Shown piece by piece: positions 1 to 5,044 of a DNA stretch of 5,044 nucleotides (the first letter of the stretch is position 1; every line of letters begins with the position of its first letter). The notes under the pieces were generated by a model. That model searched no databases and was not told the origin of the DNA. It worked only from the letters and a program-made list of their open reading frames with translations. Position numbers and translations under genes: made by a program. The stretch is taken from positions 27,715-32,758 of the forward strand of contig NZ_LECR01000075.1 in NCBI RefSeq assembly GCF_001602625.1. The letters are read 5' to 3'. Source of the DNA: Sodalis-like endosymbiont of Proechinophthirus fluctus. Lineage in GTDB: Bacteria; Pseudomonadota; Gammaproteobacteria; Enterobacterales; Enterobacteriaceae.

Positions 1-510
1 CAGTGGATTCACCGAAAATAAATCGCCCGGCACGTAAAGCATTTCGCGCAGCACGCCGTTGCAAGGCATATGTACACGATGATAATCGCGTGGGGCCAAA
101 TAGATCGTGACGAAGTTGCCGTCGCGAAAGTAGTCGATCATCGGCTCATTGCCGGCCAGCAGAGCCTCCAGACTGTAATTGTGCCCCTTCGCCTGGAATA
201 TCTGCTCTCCCTCGATGCGACCGAGCTGCGAGATGATCCCATCCGCTGGCAAGACCATTACCGCCGGATCAGCATCAATGGGCCGAGCGTCGTCGCGCAG
301 AGGCCGGACAAAGAAGGTGTTAAAGGTCGGATAGGCGGCCACATCCGGCTGCTGCGCTTCTAGCATATCAACCTTATAGCAGCGCACGAACAGCGTAATA
401 ACCCAGCGGGTAAGACAGCCACCGCGGCGTTCTGCACCCCAACCAGCCAGCTCTGTCAGCCAGCGCTTATGTAGTAGGTATTGTAGAGCTATCTTTATCC
501 TGTCCAGCAT
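1..510 (-). CDS. psd: Phosphatidylserine decarboxylase, N-terminal half (cut by window edge)
   Basis: Psd converts phosphatidylserine to phosphatidylethanolamine at the inner membrane. Reading the minus strand from the ATG at 510-508 gives 170 uninterrupted codons that run off the left edge. The product begins [20 protein letters not shown] and aligns without gaps to E. coli Psd (322 residues). Conserved blocks are [12 protein letters not shown] (62-73), [11 protein letters not shown] (87-97), [16 protein letters not shown] (106-121), [13 protein letters not shown] (140-152) and [10 protein letters not shown] (159-168). Residues at the E. coli catalytic positions Asp90 and His147 (and His144) are present. 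The LGST self-cleavage site that yields the pyruvoyl group lies beyond the window and cannot be checked. An AAGAGG ribosome site lies a few bases before the ATG. Compared with E. coli, P14H and L16R near the N-terminus are mildly unusual. It follows rsgA as in E. coli but has its own promoter. Identity is very secure; intactness is shown only for the visible half. Confidence 0.95.
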   Translation of the reverse strand, partial: MLDRIKIALQYLLHKRWLTELAGWGAERRGGCLTRWVITLFVRCYKVDMLEAQQPDVAAYPTFNTFFVRPLRDDARPIDADPAVMVLPADGIISQLGRIEGEQIFQAKGHNYSLEALLAGNEPMIDYFRDGNFVTIYLAPRDYHRVHMPCNGVLREMLYVPGDLFSVNPL

Positions 511-553
511 GGGGACCTCTTTATTTGTTTCAATATAGTCAAAAGGGAATAGC

Positions 554-582
554 ATTGTACCGCCGACGGCGATAAATGTCAG
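554..582 (-). promoter_or_regulatory. Sigma-70-like promoter of psd
   Basis: On the minus strand a CTGACA -35 box (577-582) and a TACAAT -10 box (554-559) are separated by exactly 17 bases. They lie just after the rsgA relic's stop codon and about 44 bases upstream of the psd ATG. This gives psd an independent promoter, which may explain how it survives the decay of the upstream gene. E. coli psd is also known to have a sigma-E promoter; I did not see an obvious match to one here. No operator was recognised. Confidence 0.6.
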
Positions 583-593
583 CGAGTATGCCA

Positions 594-1629
594 TCAAAAC
601 ACCTTACCGGCGTTGACTTGCGCTATACTATTCTTTCGAGAATACGATGGTAGTTATCGAAACGTTCGCGGGCGATAGCGCTTCTTTCCGCCACACCACG
701 AATAGCGCGGATTGGTATCATTGCAGTAATCACGGAATTTACAGGTGCTTAGATAATCCCTGAATTCGACGAAACCATGTGCAATAAGTTCCGGCGCCAG
801 ATGCTACAAACCAAATCCCCGTACCCCGGGGAATCAATTAAATGACTGCCGTGGCCGAAATGATATAGCCTGGCAGTGGTGGTGGTATGTTACCCGATCC
901 CCGAGTTATCTGAGACGCTATTGACCAAAATCTTCTCGTGTTCCGGCGGCAGCAGCACATTTAGCAGGCTCGATTTGCCCACCCCAACTGACCGGCAAAA
1001 ATACTGGTTCGCCCGGCCAGCATCTCCCAGAAAGGACTCATCCCCTCGTTGGTATGGCTTGACACCAACAACACCCGATAGCCAATGCAGCGATAGATAG
1101 CCATTTGAAGCTCAACCTTCGTCCGTTACGCCGCCGTCAGTAGATCTATTTTATTCAAAACGATAAGCGGATCCACCTCCATCGTTTCGCACGCCACTAA
1201 ATAGCGATCGATAATATTCAAAGACAGCTCGGGTAAAATGGCGGAAACAATGACGATTTGGTCCATGTTTGCCGAGATGAGTTTGACACCGTCATACACA
1301 TCAAGGCGAGTCAGCACCGAATGGCGCGGATGGACTGCTTCTACAATAATTCCGCTGACCCTGGACGACTGAGGGGCGCGCCAAACCACCCCATCACCCG
1401 TAACTAGGGAACTTCATCGTGCGGTGTAGATTGCAGCGGTAAATGCAGCCTGCGGCGTCCTCCACGTCAACATGCATACCGAACCGGCTAACTGCCACAC
1501 CCTCCTGAGCCTCTTCAAATTGCTGGTCGTACCATTGGGTAGCGCGGCACGCTCACGCTGCTGCAAGCGGTGCTGATGGTTGGCCTGTACCCGGAGATCC
1601 TGACCTTTGGACAGTTTATTTTCTTTCAC
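594..1629 (-). pseudogene. rsgA: rsgA pseudogene (small-subunit ribosome-assembly GTPase)
   Basis: RsgA is a circularly permuted GTPase that checks late maturation of the 30S subunit. The relic starts at GTG 1629-1627, with GAGG 7 bases upstream, and begins MKENKLSKGQ like E. coli RsgA. Five lesions are visible: a one-base loss near 1535-1540; a one-base gain near 1407-1412; an in-frame TAA at 1128-1126 after the G4 motif segment IVLNKIDLL; a one-base loss from the G run at 985-982 inside the P-loop (GQSGVGKS in E. coli); and TAA at 892-890 replacing the Gln of the GLGQHTTT switch segment. Blocks between the lesions are still very similar, for example [31 protein letters not shown] and [11 protein letters not shown] reading-frame remnant [11 protein letters not shown] then TGA marks the 3' end at 594. 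High similarity plus several lesions suggests fairly recent loss. No functional GTPase can be made. Confidence 0.93.
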
Positions 1630-1742
1630 TTCTGCGCCTCACGTAGTTAGAGTTAGTACGGATGAATCGCCCATGGCGAAAAAAAAGGCTATCGTACATA
1701 TTCTAACAGATAAGCCATAAGATCCCTTACTACGAGAAAATC

Positions 1743-2288
1743 ATGCCAGTAAATGATAACAACTTGATTTGGATTGATCTGGAAATGACCGGACTGGATC
1801 CCGAGCGCGATCGCATTATCGAAATCGCGACACTTGTCACCGATGCCAATCTGGCTATTTTGGCGGAAGGTCCGGTGCTGGCGATATATCAATCCGACGC
1901 CCAGCTAGTGCTGATGGATGAGTGGAATATGCGTATCCATACCACAAGCGGGCTGGTTGATCGGGTTCGGCATAGTCAGCTGAATGAAGAGGCGGCGGCG
2001 GCGCAGACGCTGACCTTTTTGGCTGAATGGGTCCCCGCCGGCAAGTCCCCGATTTGCGGCAACAGCATCGGCCAGGACCGGCGCTTCTTGTTCCGCTATA
2101 TGCCGGCGCTGGAAGCATATTTCCACTACCGTTATCTGGATGTCAGTACGCTTAAAGAACTGGCCCGCCGCTGGAAGCCAGAAATTCTAGCCGGACTGGA
2201 GAAAAAAAATACCCATCAGGCGCTGGACGATATCCGCGAGTCTGTGGCGGAATTGGCCTACTATCGCGAGCATTTTATCCGTCTGTAG
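1743..2288 (+). CDS. orn: Oligoribonuclease (3'-5' exoribonuclease, DEDDh family)
   Basis: Orn is a cytoplasmic homodimer that degrades very short RNAs, including pGpG, to mononucleotides; it is essential in E. coli. The reading frame is intact at 181 codons, the same length as E. coli Orn, and colinear with it. The DEDDh catalytic set is complete: Asp12 and Glu14 in [10 protein letters not shown], Asp112 in [10 protein letters not shown], His158 in NTHQALDD and Asp163. The C-terminal part ([15 protein letters not shown] onward, and [19 protein letters not shown]) is nearly identical to E. coli; most substitutions fall in residues 45-92. The ATG matches the family start; only a weak GAG lies 6 bases upstream. 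It is divergent from rsgA across 113 bases (1630-1742), where I could not assign a convincing promoter for either direction. It is the only complete intact gene here, flanked by relics on both sides, which implies purifying selection. Confidence 0.96.
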   Translation: MPVNDNNLIWIDLEMTGLDPERDRIIEIATLVTDANLAILAEGPVLAIYQSDAQLVLMDEWNMRIHTTSGLVDRVRHSQLNEEAAAAQTLTFLAEWVPAGKSPICGNSIGQDRRFLFRYMPALEAYFHYRYLDVSTLKELARRWKPEILAGLEKKNTHQALDDIRESVAELAYYREHFIRL

Positions 2289-2378
2289 CCGCTTTGTAGT
2301 AAAAACGGAGCCAGAGCCAGCGTGGTTATTTTTCGTCGATCACACCGGCGAAAAAACCCTACTTTGTCGCTGACAGAC

Positions 2379-2406
2379 TTGCAACTAGTGGCATTTCCAG
2401 TATAAT
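2379..2406 (+). promoter_or_regulatory. Promoter of the tRNA-Gly locus
   Basis: TTGCAA (2379-2384) and a perfect TATAAT (2401-2406) are spaced by 16 bases. A C-rich segment follows, like the discriminator of stable-RNA promoters. The -10 box ends about 38 bases before the tRNA 5' end, leaving room for a short leader. The promoter looks functional although the tRNA it serves is corrupted. Confidence 0.65.
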
Positions 2407-2444
2407 TCGCTCCCCATAACGCTAGAGTTTCACATTATATCCAA

Positions 2445-2525
2445 GTGGGAATAGCTCAGTACAGTAGCAGAGTACAACCTCTGCCAAGGTTGGGGGCGTG
2501 GGTTCTATCCTAGTTTTCCGCTCTA
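2445..2525 (+). pseudogene. Decayed tRNA-Gly (anticodon GCC), pseudo-tRNA
   Basis: The segment matches E. coli tRNA-Gly(GCC), of which glyV, glyX and glyY lie at this spot, but it is about 5 nt longer. The acceptor arm GTGGGAA/TTTCCGC still pairs using two G-U pairs, and the anticodon stem CAACC/GGTTG is perfect with GCC present. However, the anticodon loop has 8 nt (TCTGCCAA) instead of 7. The D-loop has 12 nt and has lost the conserved GG. The T-stem (GTGGG/CTAGT) has one mismatch and three G-U pairs, TTCGA in the T-loop has become TTCTA, and the terminal CCA has become CTA. Such a molecule is very unlikely to act in translation. Only one copy is seen where E. coli has three in tandem; other glycine tRNAs elsewhere presumably cover glycine codons. 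A tRNA-finding program may still report it with a low score. Confidence 0.85.
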
Positions 2526-2570
2526 ATTAACAGTTACCGATCCGCACGGGTTCTGTCTCCGGTTGCAAAA

Positions 2571-2593
2571 AAAAGGCTTGAAAGACCCCTTTT
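2571..2593 (+). terminator. Possible terminator of the tRNA-Gly transcript
   Basis: AAAAGG (2571-2576) can pair with CCTTTT (2588-2593) around an 11-base loop, and GTTG follows. It sits 46 bases after the tRNA 3' end, a plausible position for a rho-independent terminator. The stem is short and AT-rich and the U-tract is part of the stem, so this is a weak call. Confidence 0.3.
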
Positions 2594-2680
2594 GTTGCGC
2601 GAGGGTAAAGTGTTTTTGTTACTGCAACTGCAACGGTCGCTGTTGCCTCAACGACCACCATAGCAACTGAAAGTCCCTGC

Positions 2681-2716
2681 CATAGCCATAGCCATAGCCA
2701 TAGCCATAGCCATAGC
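2681..2716 (+). repeat. Hexanucleotide tandem repeat, six copies of CATAGC
   Basis: Six perfect head-to-tail copies of CATAGC run without interruption. A related CCATAGCA occurs singly about 25 bases upstream. The array lies in non-coding sequence. One plus frame is TAG-CCA and is closed throughout. It is a typical slipped-strand target whose copy number would be expected to vary. Confidence 0.97.
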
Positions 2717-2904
2717 AGGAGTTGTCATTTTTCTGCATCAACCGGTTCGTCTTCACGTCACATGATGCGCATTTCGGTCATCTTGAGGGGGGGTTACACA
2801 AGCAACCGCGGGTTTAGTGCCGATTTTGCGTATCGAAGCCAAGGGATAGCCTGAAGACAAGAGATAGGCAAGACGACCCGACCAAATTAACCTTACATTT
2901 TCAT

Positions 2905-3256
2905 CTTATCGATGCCGCCAGGCTAAGGATGCCGATGCCGTGGCGCGCTTAATTCTCTTTTCGCGGCGCAATGATGTTATGTATTCGTTACTTGCCTGAT
3001 CACTGCAGTATTGTTATGAAGCCATAGGAGGCTATCTTGATAACGCGTACATCCATGGCTGTACGCTATTTCATGAGAACCATCCGCCGCTTTTTCTCCA
3101 CTATACGGTAAGCGGATCCACGCATGCGGCTGACAAAAAAAGCTTGCTAAGTTGAGGTATCTAGTACATCATGCAGTTCTTCATAACGAAGGCTATCAGG
3201 GCGTGGCTGTGCTAGCCGACCGCGAGACAATCAGTTTTTCGCCGCATTTTACGTAG
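2905..3256 (+). pseudogene. Unidentified decayed protein gene
   Basis: I do not recognise this gene. Protein-like stretches can be joined across three frames. The frame from 2905 reads LIDAAR; the frame from about 2922 reads AKDADAVARLILFSRRND and continues through one in-frame TGA (2997-2999) to EAIGGYLDNAYIHGCTLFHE and LFLHYTVSGSTHAADKK. After a shift in a 7-A run (3135-3141) the third frame reads KLRYLVHHAVLHNEGYQG and VAVLADRETISFSPHFT, ending in tandem TAG TAA (3254-3259). Together this makes about 115 codons. Evidence for coding ancestry is the low stop density along a consistent path and plausible amino-acid composition, not homology. No start codon or ribosome site is convincing, and the true 5' end may lie upstream. 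The segment DADAVARLI is reminiscent of acetyltransferase N-termini, but the rest does not support that. It has no counterpart that I know of between the tRNA-Gly genes and queG in E. coli. Confidence 0.45.
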
Positions 3257-3361
3257 TAAACGGATTAATTGCGCGAATAAATAATTTATCCATCGTTAAA
3301 GGTAGTGCAGCGTCTGCCTCATGTTTTCCGTCATAATTCCATCATAATCTTTTGAACAGAG

Positions 3362-3370
3362 TTATCCACA
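3362..3370 (+). promoter_or_regulatory. DnaA box, TTATCCACA
   Basis: This is a perfect high-affinity DnaA box. Its immediate context, CAGAG before and GT after, also resembles the surroundings of a box in E. coli oriC. Confidence 0.7.
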
Positions 3371-3413
3371 GTCCTCTTCAAGCTGTCGATCGCGTGCATT
3401 CGGCTGTTGAAAA

Positions 3414-3445
3414 TTTTCTTTTTCATATCTAGTTGAAAAAGAAAA
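3414..3445. repeat. 12-bp perfect inverted repeat in the AT-rich segment
   Basis: TTTTCTTTTTCA (3414-3425) is the exact reverse complement of 3434-3445, with an 8-base loop TATCTAGT. It is followed on the plus strand by AAATTTTTG, so it could end rightward transcription, or serve as a bendable or unwinding element between the two DnaA boxes. The pyrimidine/purine asymmetry makes the arms T-rich and A-rich. Confidence 0.75.
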
Positions 3446-3521
3446 ATAAATTTTTGTTATGAAACGTAAGATCTATCTTTTTCATTTTTTGTAACGATTG
3501 TTCGTCAAAGGATTTTCATTT

Positions 3522-3530
3522 TTATACACA
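3522..3530 (+). promoter_or_regulatory. DnaA box, TTATACACA
   Basis: This is a perfect match to TTATNCACA, identical to a known oriC-type box variant. It lies in the same orientation as the box at 3362-3370 and only 22 bases from the queG terminator hairpin. Confidence 0.65.
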
Positions 3531-3552
3531 GCGACTGTGCGGTATTGTAAGA

Positions 3553-3575
3553 AGTCTTTCCCAGCGAGAAAGACT
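3553..3575 (-). terminator. Hairpin terminator after queG
   Basis: AGTCTTTC and GAAAGACT pair perfectly over 8 bp around a 7-base loop. The stem begins directly after the queG TAG (3578-3576) in the minus direction and is followed by TCTTAC. The position is exactly right, but the U-tract is poor, so termination may be weak. Confidence 0.5.
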
Positions 3576-4558
3576 CTAAGCGTCTCGCGTTAATCCTTTT
3601 TCGATGGCCTTGATCAGCCGCGTTTGCAGCGCGCCTAGTGTCGTCACGGCGGCAGTTGGTTTCTCAACGTGCGATCTGCCTTTCCAGCGCCTAATAAATA
3701 TGCACATCCAGCAGCGGCAGCTCTCCATGTCGGCGGTCCAGCGCGATCTCGTCCTGATAAGGAGAGTATATATAGCGAACGTGACCAAATGCGCCGAATG
3801 GCTGAACCTTTCGGTAACGCGTAAAATGTTGCTTCATTCCAGTCAAACATTTCTACCAGTTCAGGGGCATGTAATACCGATCACGGACTTAAATCCGTGC
3901 TCATCCGGTCAGCTGTGAGAAGTTGTGCCACAGGCAGATCAATGTGACAGTTATCGCGGCCATAAATACGGTTGCCTATCAACCAGGAGGACGCAGCGCC
4001 TCGGGAATTTTTTATCCAACTCAATTATCAAATAGGAGATACAGCGGCGGACCTCCTCATGGTATAGGGCTCGATAATGGCGCTGGTAGGGCAGATGGTA
4101 ATGATATAGGTAACGCATCAGCCGTATTGTTCGGCCAGCGGCGCGTCAACCAGCAGTGGCAAATTTATCAGCAATTCGCCGAGGAAAAATCACGAATTGC
4201 CTTCACGGTTGATGATAAGTGATTGCATAAATACACAGCTGATTCCGGCTTTAGCCGCCAACGGTCGCTCCATTATCGGTGCCAGTCGATAAAGGGACGG
4301 AAATTTACCTCCGCACACTGATGACTCGTAGCGTGCCAGGCAGCATTCGTGGGGTCTGGCGCGCAGCACGTGGTGCCGCCCGCCCATCCAGGCTATTGCG
4401 CCGTGGTATTGCGGCCTATCCAGGCTTGCAGTGTTGGCTCATGGGTGGTTAAGTAGGTGTCGCAAATCCCTTCCTGCTAAAAACACAGCTCCTGCCCCGG
4501 CGCTTAATCTGCCGGGCTAATTCTGTAAAAATTGAACGGATAAGATATGACTGATCAT
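3576..4558 (-). pseudogene. queG: queG pseudogene (epoxyqueuosine reductase)
   Basis: QueG reduces epoxyqueuosine to queuosine in tRNA using cobalamin and two [4Fe-4S] clusters. The relic reads leftward from about ATG 4558-4556 to TAG 3578-3576, about 157 bases shorter than E. coli queG (379 residues). Recognisable blocks, in order, are LARQIK, EPTLQAWI, VLRARPHE, LPGTLRVISVR, FRPFID, ERPLAAKAG, LIINREGNS, FFLGELL, TICPTSAIIEPYT, IGNRIYG, LHAPELVEMF, GSAIRRI, LPLLD and IKAIEKGLTRDA. About 52-54 codons between VISVR and FRPF are deleted (junction near 4305-4312). Many frameshifts and stops exist, including TGA after EGNS (4190-4192) and a stop within the first cluster motif. At least two cysteines of the CxxCxxCxxxCP motif have become Tyr, and the second motif (YGCDDC in E. 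coli) reads YGRDNC, losing its first Cys. The gene is beyond repair and older in decay than rsgA by lesion count. Confidence 0.93.
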
Positions 4559-4794
4559 GCTAATACATTCTCTGCATAAAGTTTATCACACTCTACCTAA
4601 AGTGTGCAGTAGCTCCGGGAATGGGAAAACCGGGGCGCCGGCCTGACCAGCGTGTCGCTCTATCAGTTAATGCAGAGTGCCGGCTCGGCAGAGTTCCAAC
4701 GTATTCTTTGACTGTATCTCAGCACCCATCGCTGGCTGGTACTGGCGGGTCACTATAATACGGCGTGGACGGTTATGTGATGACACAGCTTGCC

Positions 4795-4836
4795 CACTGC
4801 CACCGTAGGCCACGGTGCTAGCATACGGTGGCAGTG
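4795..4836. repeat. 13-bp perfect inverted repeat inside nnr relic
   Basis: CACTGCCACCGTA (4795-4807) and TACGGTGGCAGTG (4824-4836) are exact reverse complements around a 16-base loop. The loop also contains ACGGTG (4812-4817), which can pair with CACCGT (4801-4806), so two hairpins compete. There is no T-run after it, so it is not an ordinary terminator. The right arm aligns with expected nnr coding sequence (VLAYGGSA); the left arm does not, which suggests the left arm was copied from the right. Confidence 0.9.
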
Positions 4837-4984
4837 CCCCGCCTGCCAAAGCGGCGTGGCTAGCGGAGAAATACACTTCGCCTAAGGAGTCTTGGCTGCA
4901 GGGCGTGGAAGTGACTATCGATGCGCTACTAGGAACGAGCTTCAAGGTGGAACGCCGCGCGATCCCTATTGCTCGCTTATCGCC

Positions 4985-5030
4985 GCAAACTGGCATCCTG
5001 CGCCGGTGCAAACTGGCATCCTGCGCCGGT
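4985..5030. repeat. 23-bp perfect tandem duplication in nnr relic
   Basis: A 23-base unit beginning GCAAACTGGCATCC occupies 4985-5007 and is repeated exactly at 5008-5030. Because 23 is not a multiple of three, the duplication shifts the reading frame of nnr just before HPAPVIV. Perfect identity of the copies indicates a recent slippage event. Confidence 0.97.
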
Positions 5031-5044
5031 GATTGTGCGGATAT

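Larger units (their letters stand above)
2526..2904. other. Non-coding spacer after the tRNA relic
   Basis: I see no coding sequence on either strand here. It holds a possible terminator (2571-2593), short inverted repeats that could pair in alternative ways (GGTCG at 2635-2639 with CGACC at 2652-2656; GCAAC at 2630-2634 with GTTGC at 2642-2646), and the CATAGC hexamer repeat (2681-2716). No second or third tRNA-Gly relic could be found. The last 60 or so bases may belong to the unidentified decayed frame that follows, because open codons in one frame lead into it. Confidence 0.5.
3286..3530 (+). promoter_or_regulatory. datA: Candidate datA-like DnaA-binding region
   Basis: In E. coli, datA lies near the glyVXY tRNA genes and queG. 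It binds many DnaA molecules and, with IHF, promotes hydrolysis of DnaA-bound ATP, which limits re-initiation. The syntenic segment here contains two perfect TTATNCACA boxes in the same orientation (3362-3370 and 3522-3530), 160 bases apart, and a 7/9 match TTATCCATC at 3286-3294. The intervening DNA is strongly AT-rich. A 7/9 match to the fixed bases of the IHF consensus lies between the boxes (3426-3438, minus orientation). Weaker 7/9 DnaA-like sites occur at 3094-3102, 3272-3280 and 3035-3043. Position and motifs fit datA, but I recall neither the exact E. coli datA sequence nor its box spacing, and the function here is inferred. Confidence 0.5.
4547..5044 (+). pseudogene. nnr: nnr pseudogene, epimerase-domain part (NAD(P)HX repair enzyme), cut by window edge
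   Basis: Nnr is a bifunctional enzyme: an N-terminal NAD(P)HX epimerase and a C-terminal ADP-dependent dehydratase repair hydrated nicotinamide cofactors. The relic begins MTDHANT at 4547, matching MTDHT of E. coli, overlapping the divergent queG start by 12 bases. TAA follows at codon 11. Remnants include SLYQLMQSAG, HRWLVLAGH, DGYVMTQLAHC (from GHGNNGGDGYV, disrupted by a frameshift near 4755-4765), VLAYGGSAPPAKAAWLAEKY, VTIDALLGT and NWHPAPVIVRI. These match the epimerase domain in order but sit in different frames. A 13-bp inverted repeat (4795-4836) and a 23-bp tandem duplication (4985-5030) add further damage. The dehydratase part lies beyond the window. In E. coli nnr is followed by tsaE, amiB and mutL, which cannot be seen here. 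Confidence 0.88.

Noticed and set aside
70..363. 97-codon open frame on the plus strand
   Set aside because: It is antisense to psd, whose minus-strand frame matches a known protein without gaps.
876..1100. 74-codon open frame on the plus strand
   Set aside because: It is antisense to the rsgA relic and resembles no protein I know.
1630..1742. Divergent promoters for orn and rsgA
   Set aside because: Possible -10 boxes (TATTCT plus, TAGAAT minus at about 1699-1705) lack any -35 match at proper spacing.
1689..2126. Three open frames on the minus strand (67, 87 and 73 codons)
   Set aside because: They lie wholly or largely antisense to orn, which is intact and conserved.
2330..2354. Stem-loop (TTTTCGTCG with CGGCGAAAA) after orn, considered as its terminator
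   Set aside because: The stem includes a G-U pair and is followed by A residues and CCCTAC, with no U-tract in the plus direction.
3045..3066. 22-bp near-palindrome considered as an operator
   Set aside because: It has one mismatched pair of positions and falls inside the protein-like path of the unidentified relic, so it is probably incidental.
3286..3530. Second chromosomal origin (oriC)
   Set aside because: Only two perfect DnaA boxes, very few GATC sites, and no mioC/mnmG neighbours; datA synteny explains the boxes better.
3604..4222. Two open frames on the plus strand (104 and 99 codons)
   Set aside because: They are antisense to the queG relic; the minus strand carries the homology.
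4667..5011. 114-codon open frame on the minus strand
   Set aside because: It is antisense to the nnr relic and depends on the inverted repeat and tandem duplication for part of its sequence.

Overview
The window looks like chromosome from a gamma-proteobacterium of the Enterobacterales that is undergoing host-associated genome decay, most like a Sodalis-type insect symbiont. Two things point there. The gene order psd - rsgA - orn - tRNA-Gly - queG - nnr is the conserved enterobacterial order (as in Escherichia coli). Protein similarity to the E. coli products is high, yet four of the six syntenic genes are visibly broken by frameshifts, stops and deletions. The genus assignment is inference; the order-level assignment rests on synteny and near-colinear protein matches recalled from memory.

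Layout. Positions 1-510 (minus) hold the N-terminal half of psd (phosphatidylserine decarboxylase), open over all 170 visible codons and running off the left edge, with its own sigma-70-like promoter at 554-582. Positions 594-1629 (minus) are a multiply broken rsgA (ribosome-assembly GTPase). Positions 1743-2288 (plus) are an intact orn (oligoribonuclease). Positions 2379-2525 are a well-preserved promoter followed by a corrupted tRNA-Gly(GCC). Positions 2526-3575 are a roughly 1-kb stretch without an intact gene: a possible terminator, a six-copy CATAGC repeat, an unrecognised decayed reading frame (about 2905-3256), and an AT-rich segment with two perfect DnaA boxes. That segment sits where E. 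coli carries the DnaA-titration and inactivation locus datA. Positions 3576-4558 (minus) are a queG pseudogene (epoxyqueuosine reductase) with an internal deletion of about 160 bases. From 4547 to the right edge (plus) is an nnr pseudogene (NAD(P)HX epimerase/dehydratase), overlapping queG head to head and carrying a 13-bp inverted repeat and a 23-bp tandem duplication.

The pattern is informative. The two intact genes, psd and orn, are both essential in E. coli. The genes lost (rsgA, one tRNA-Gly copy, queG, nnr) are dispensable, redundant, or serve tRNA modification and metabolite repair. No mobile element, CRISPR array or novel defence or biosynthetic system was found. The most interesting signal is the possible datA-like DnaA-binding region surviving between decayed neighbours.
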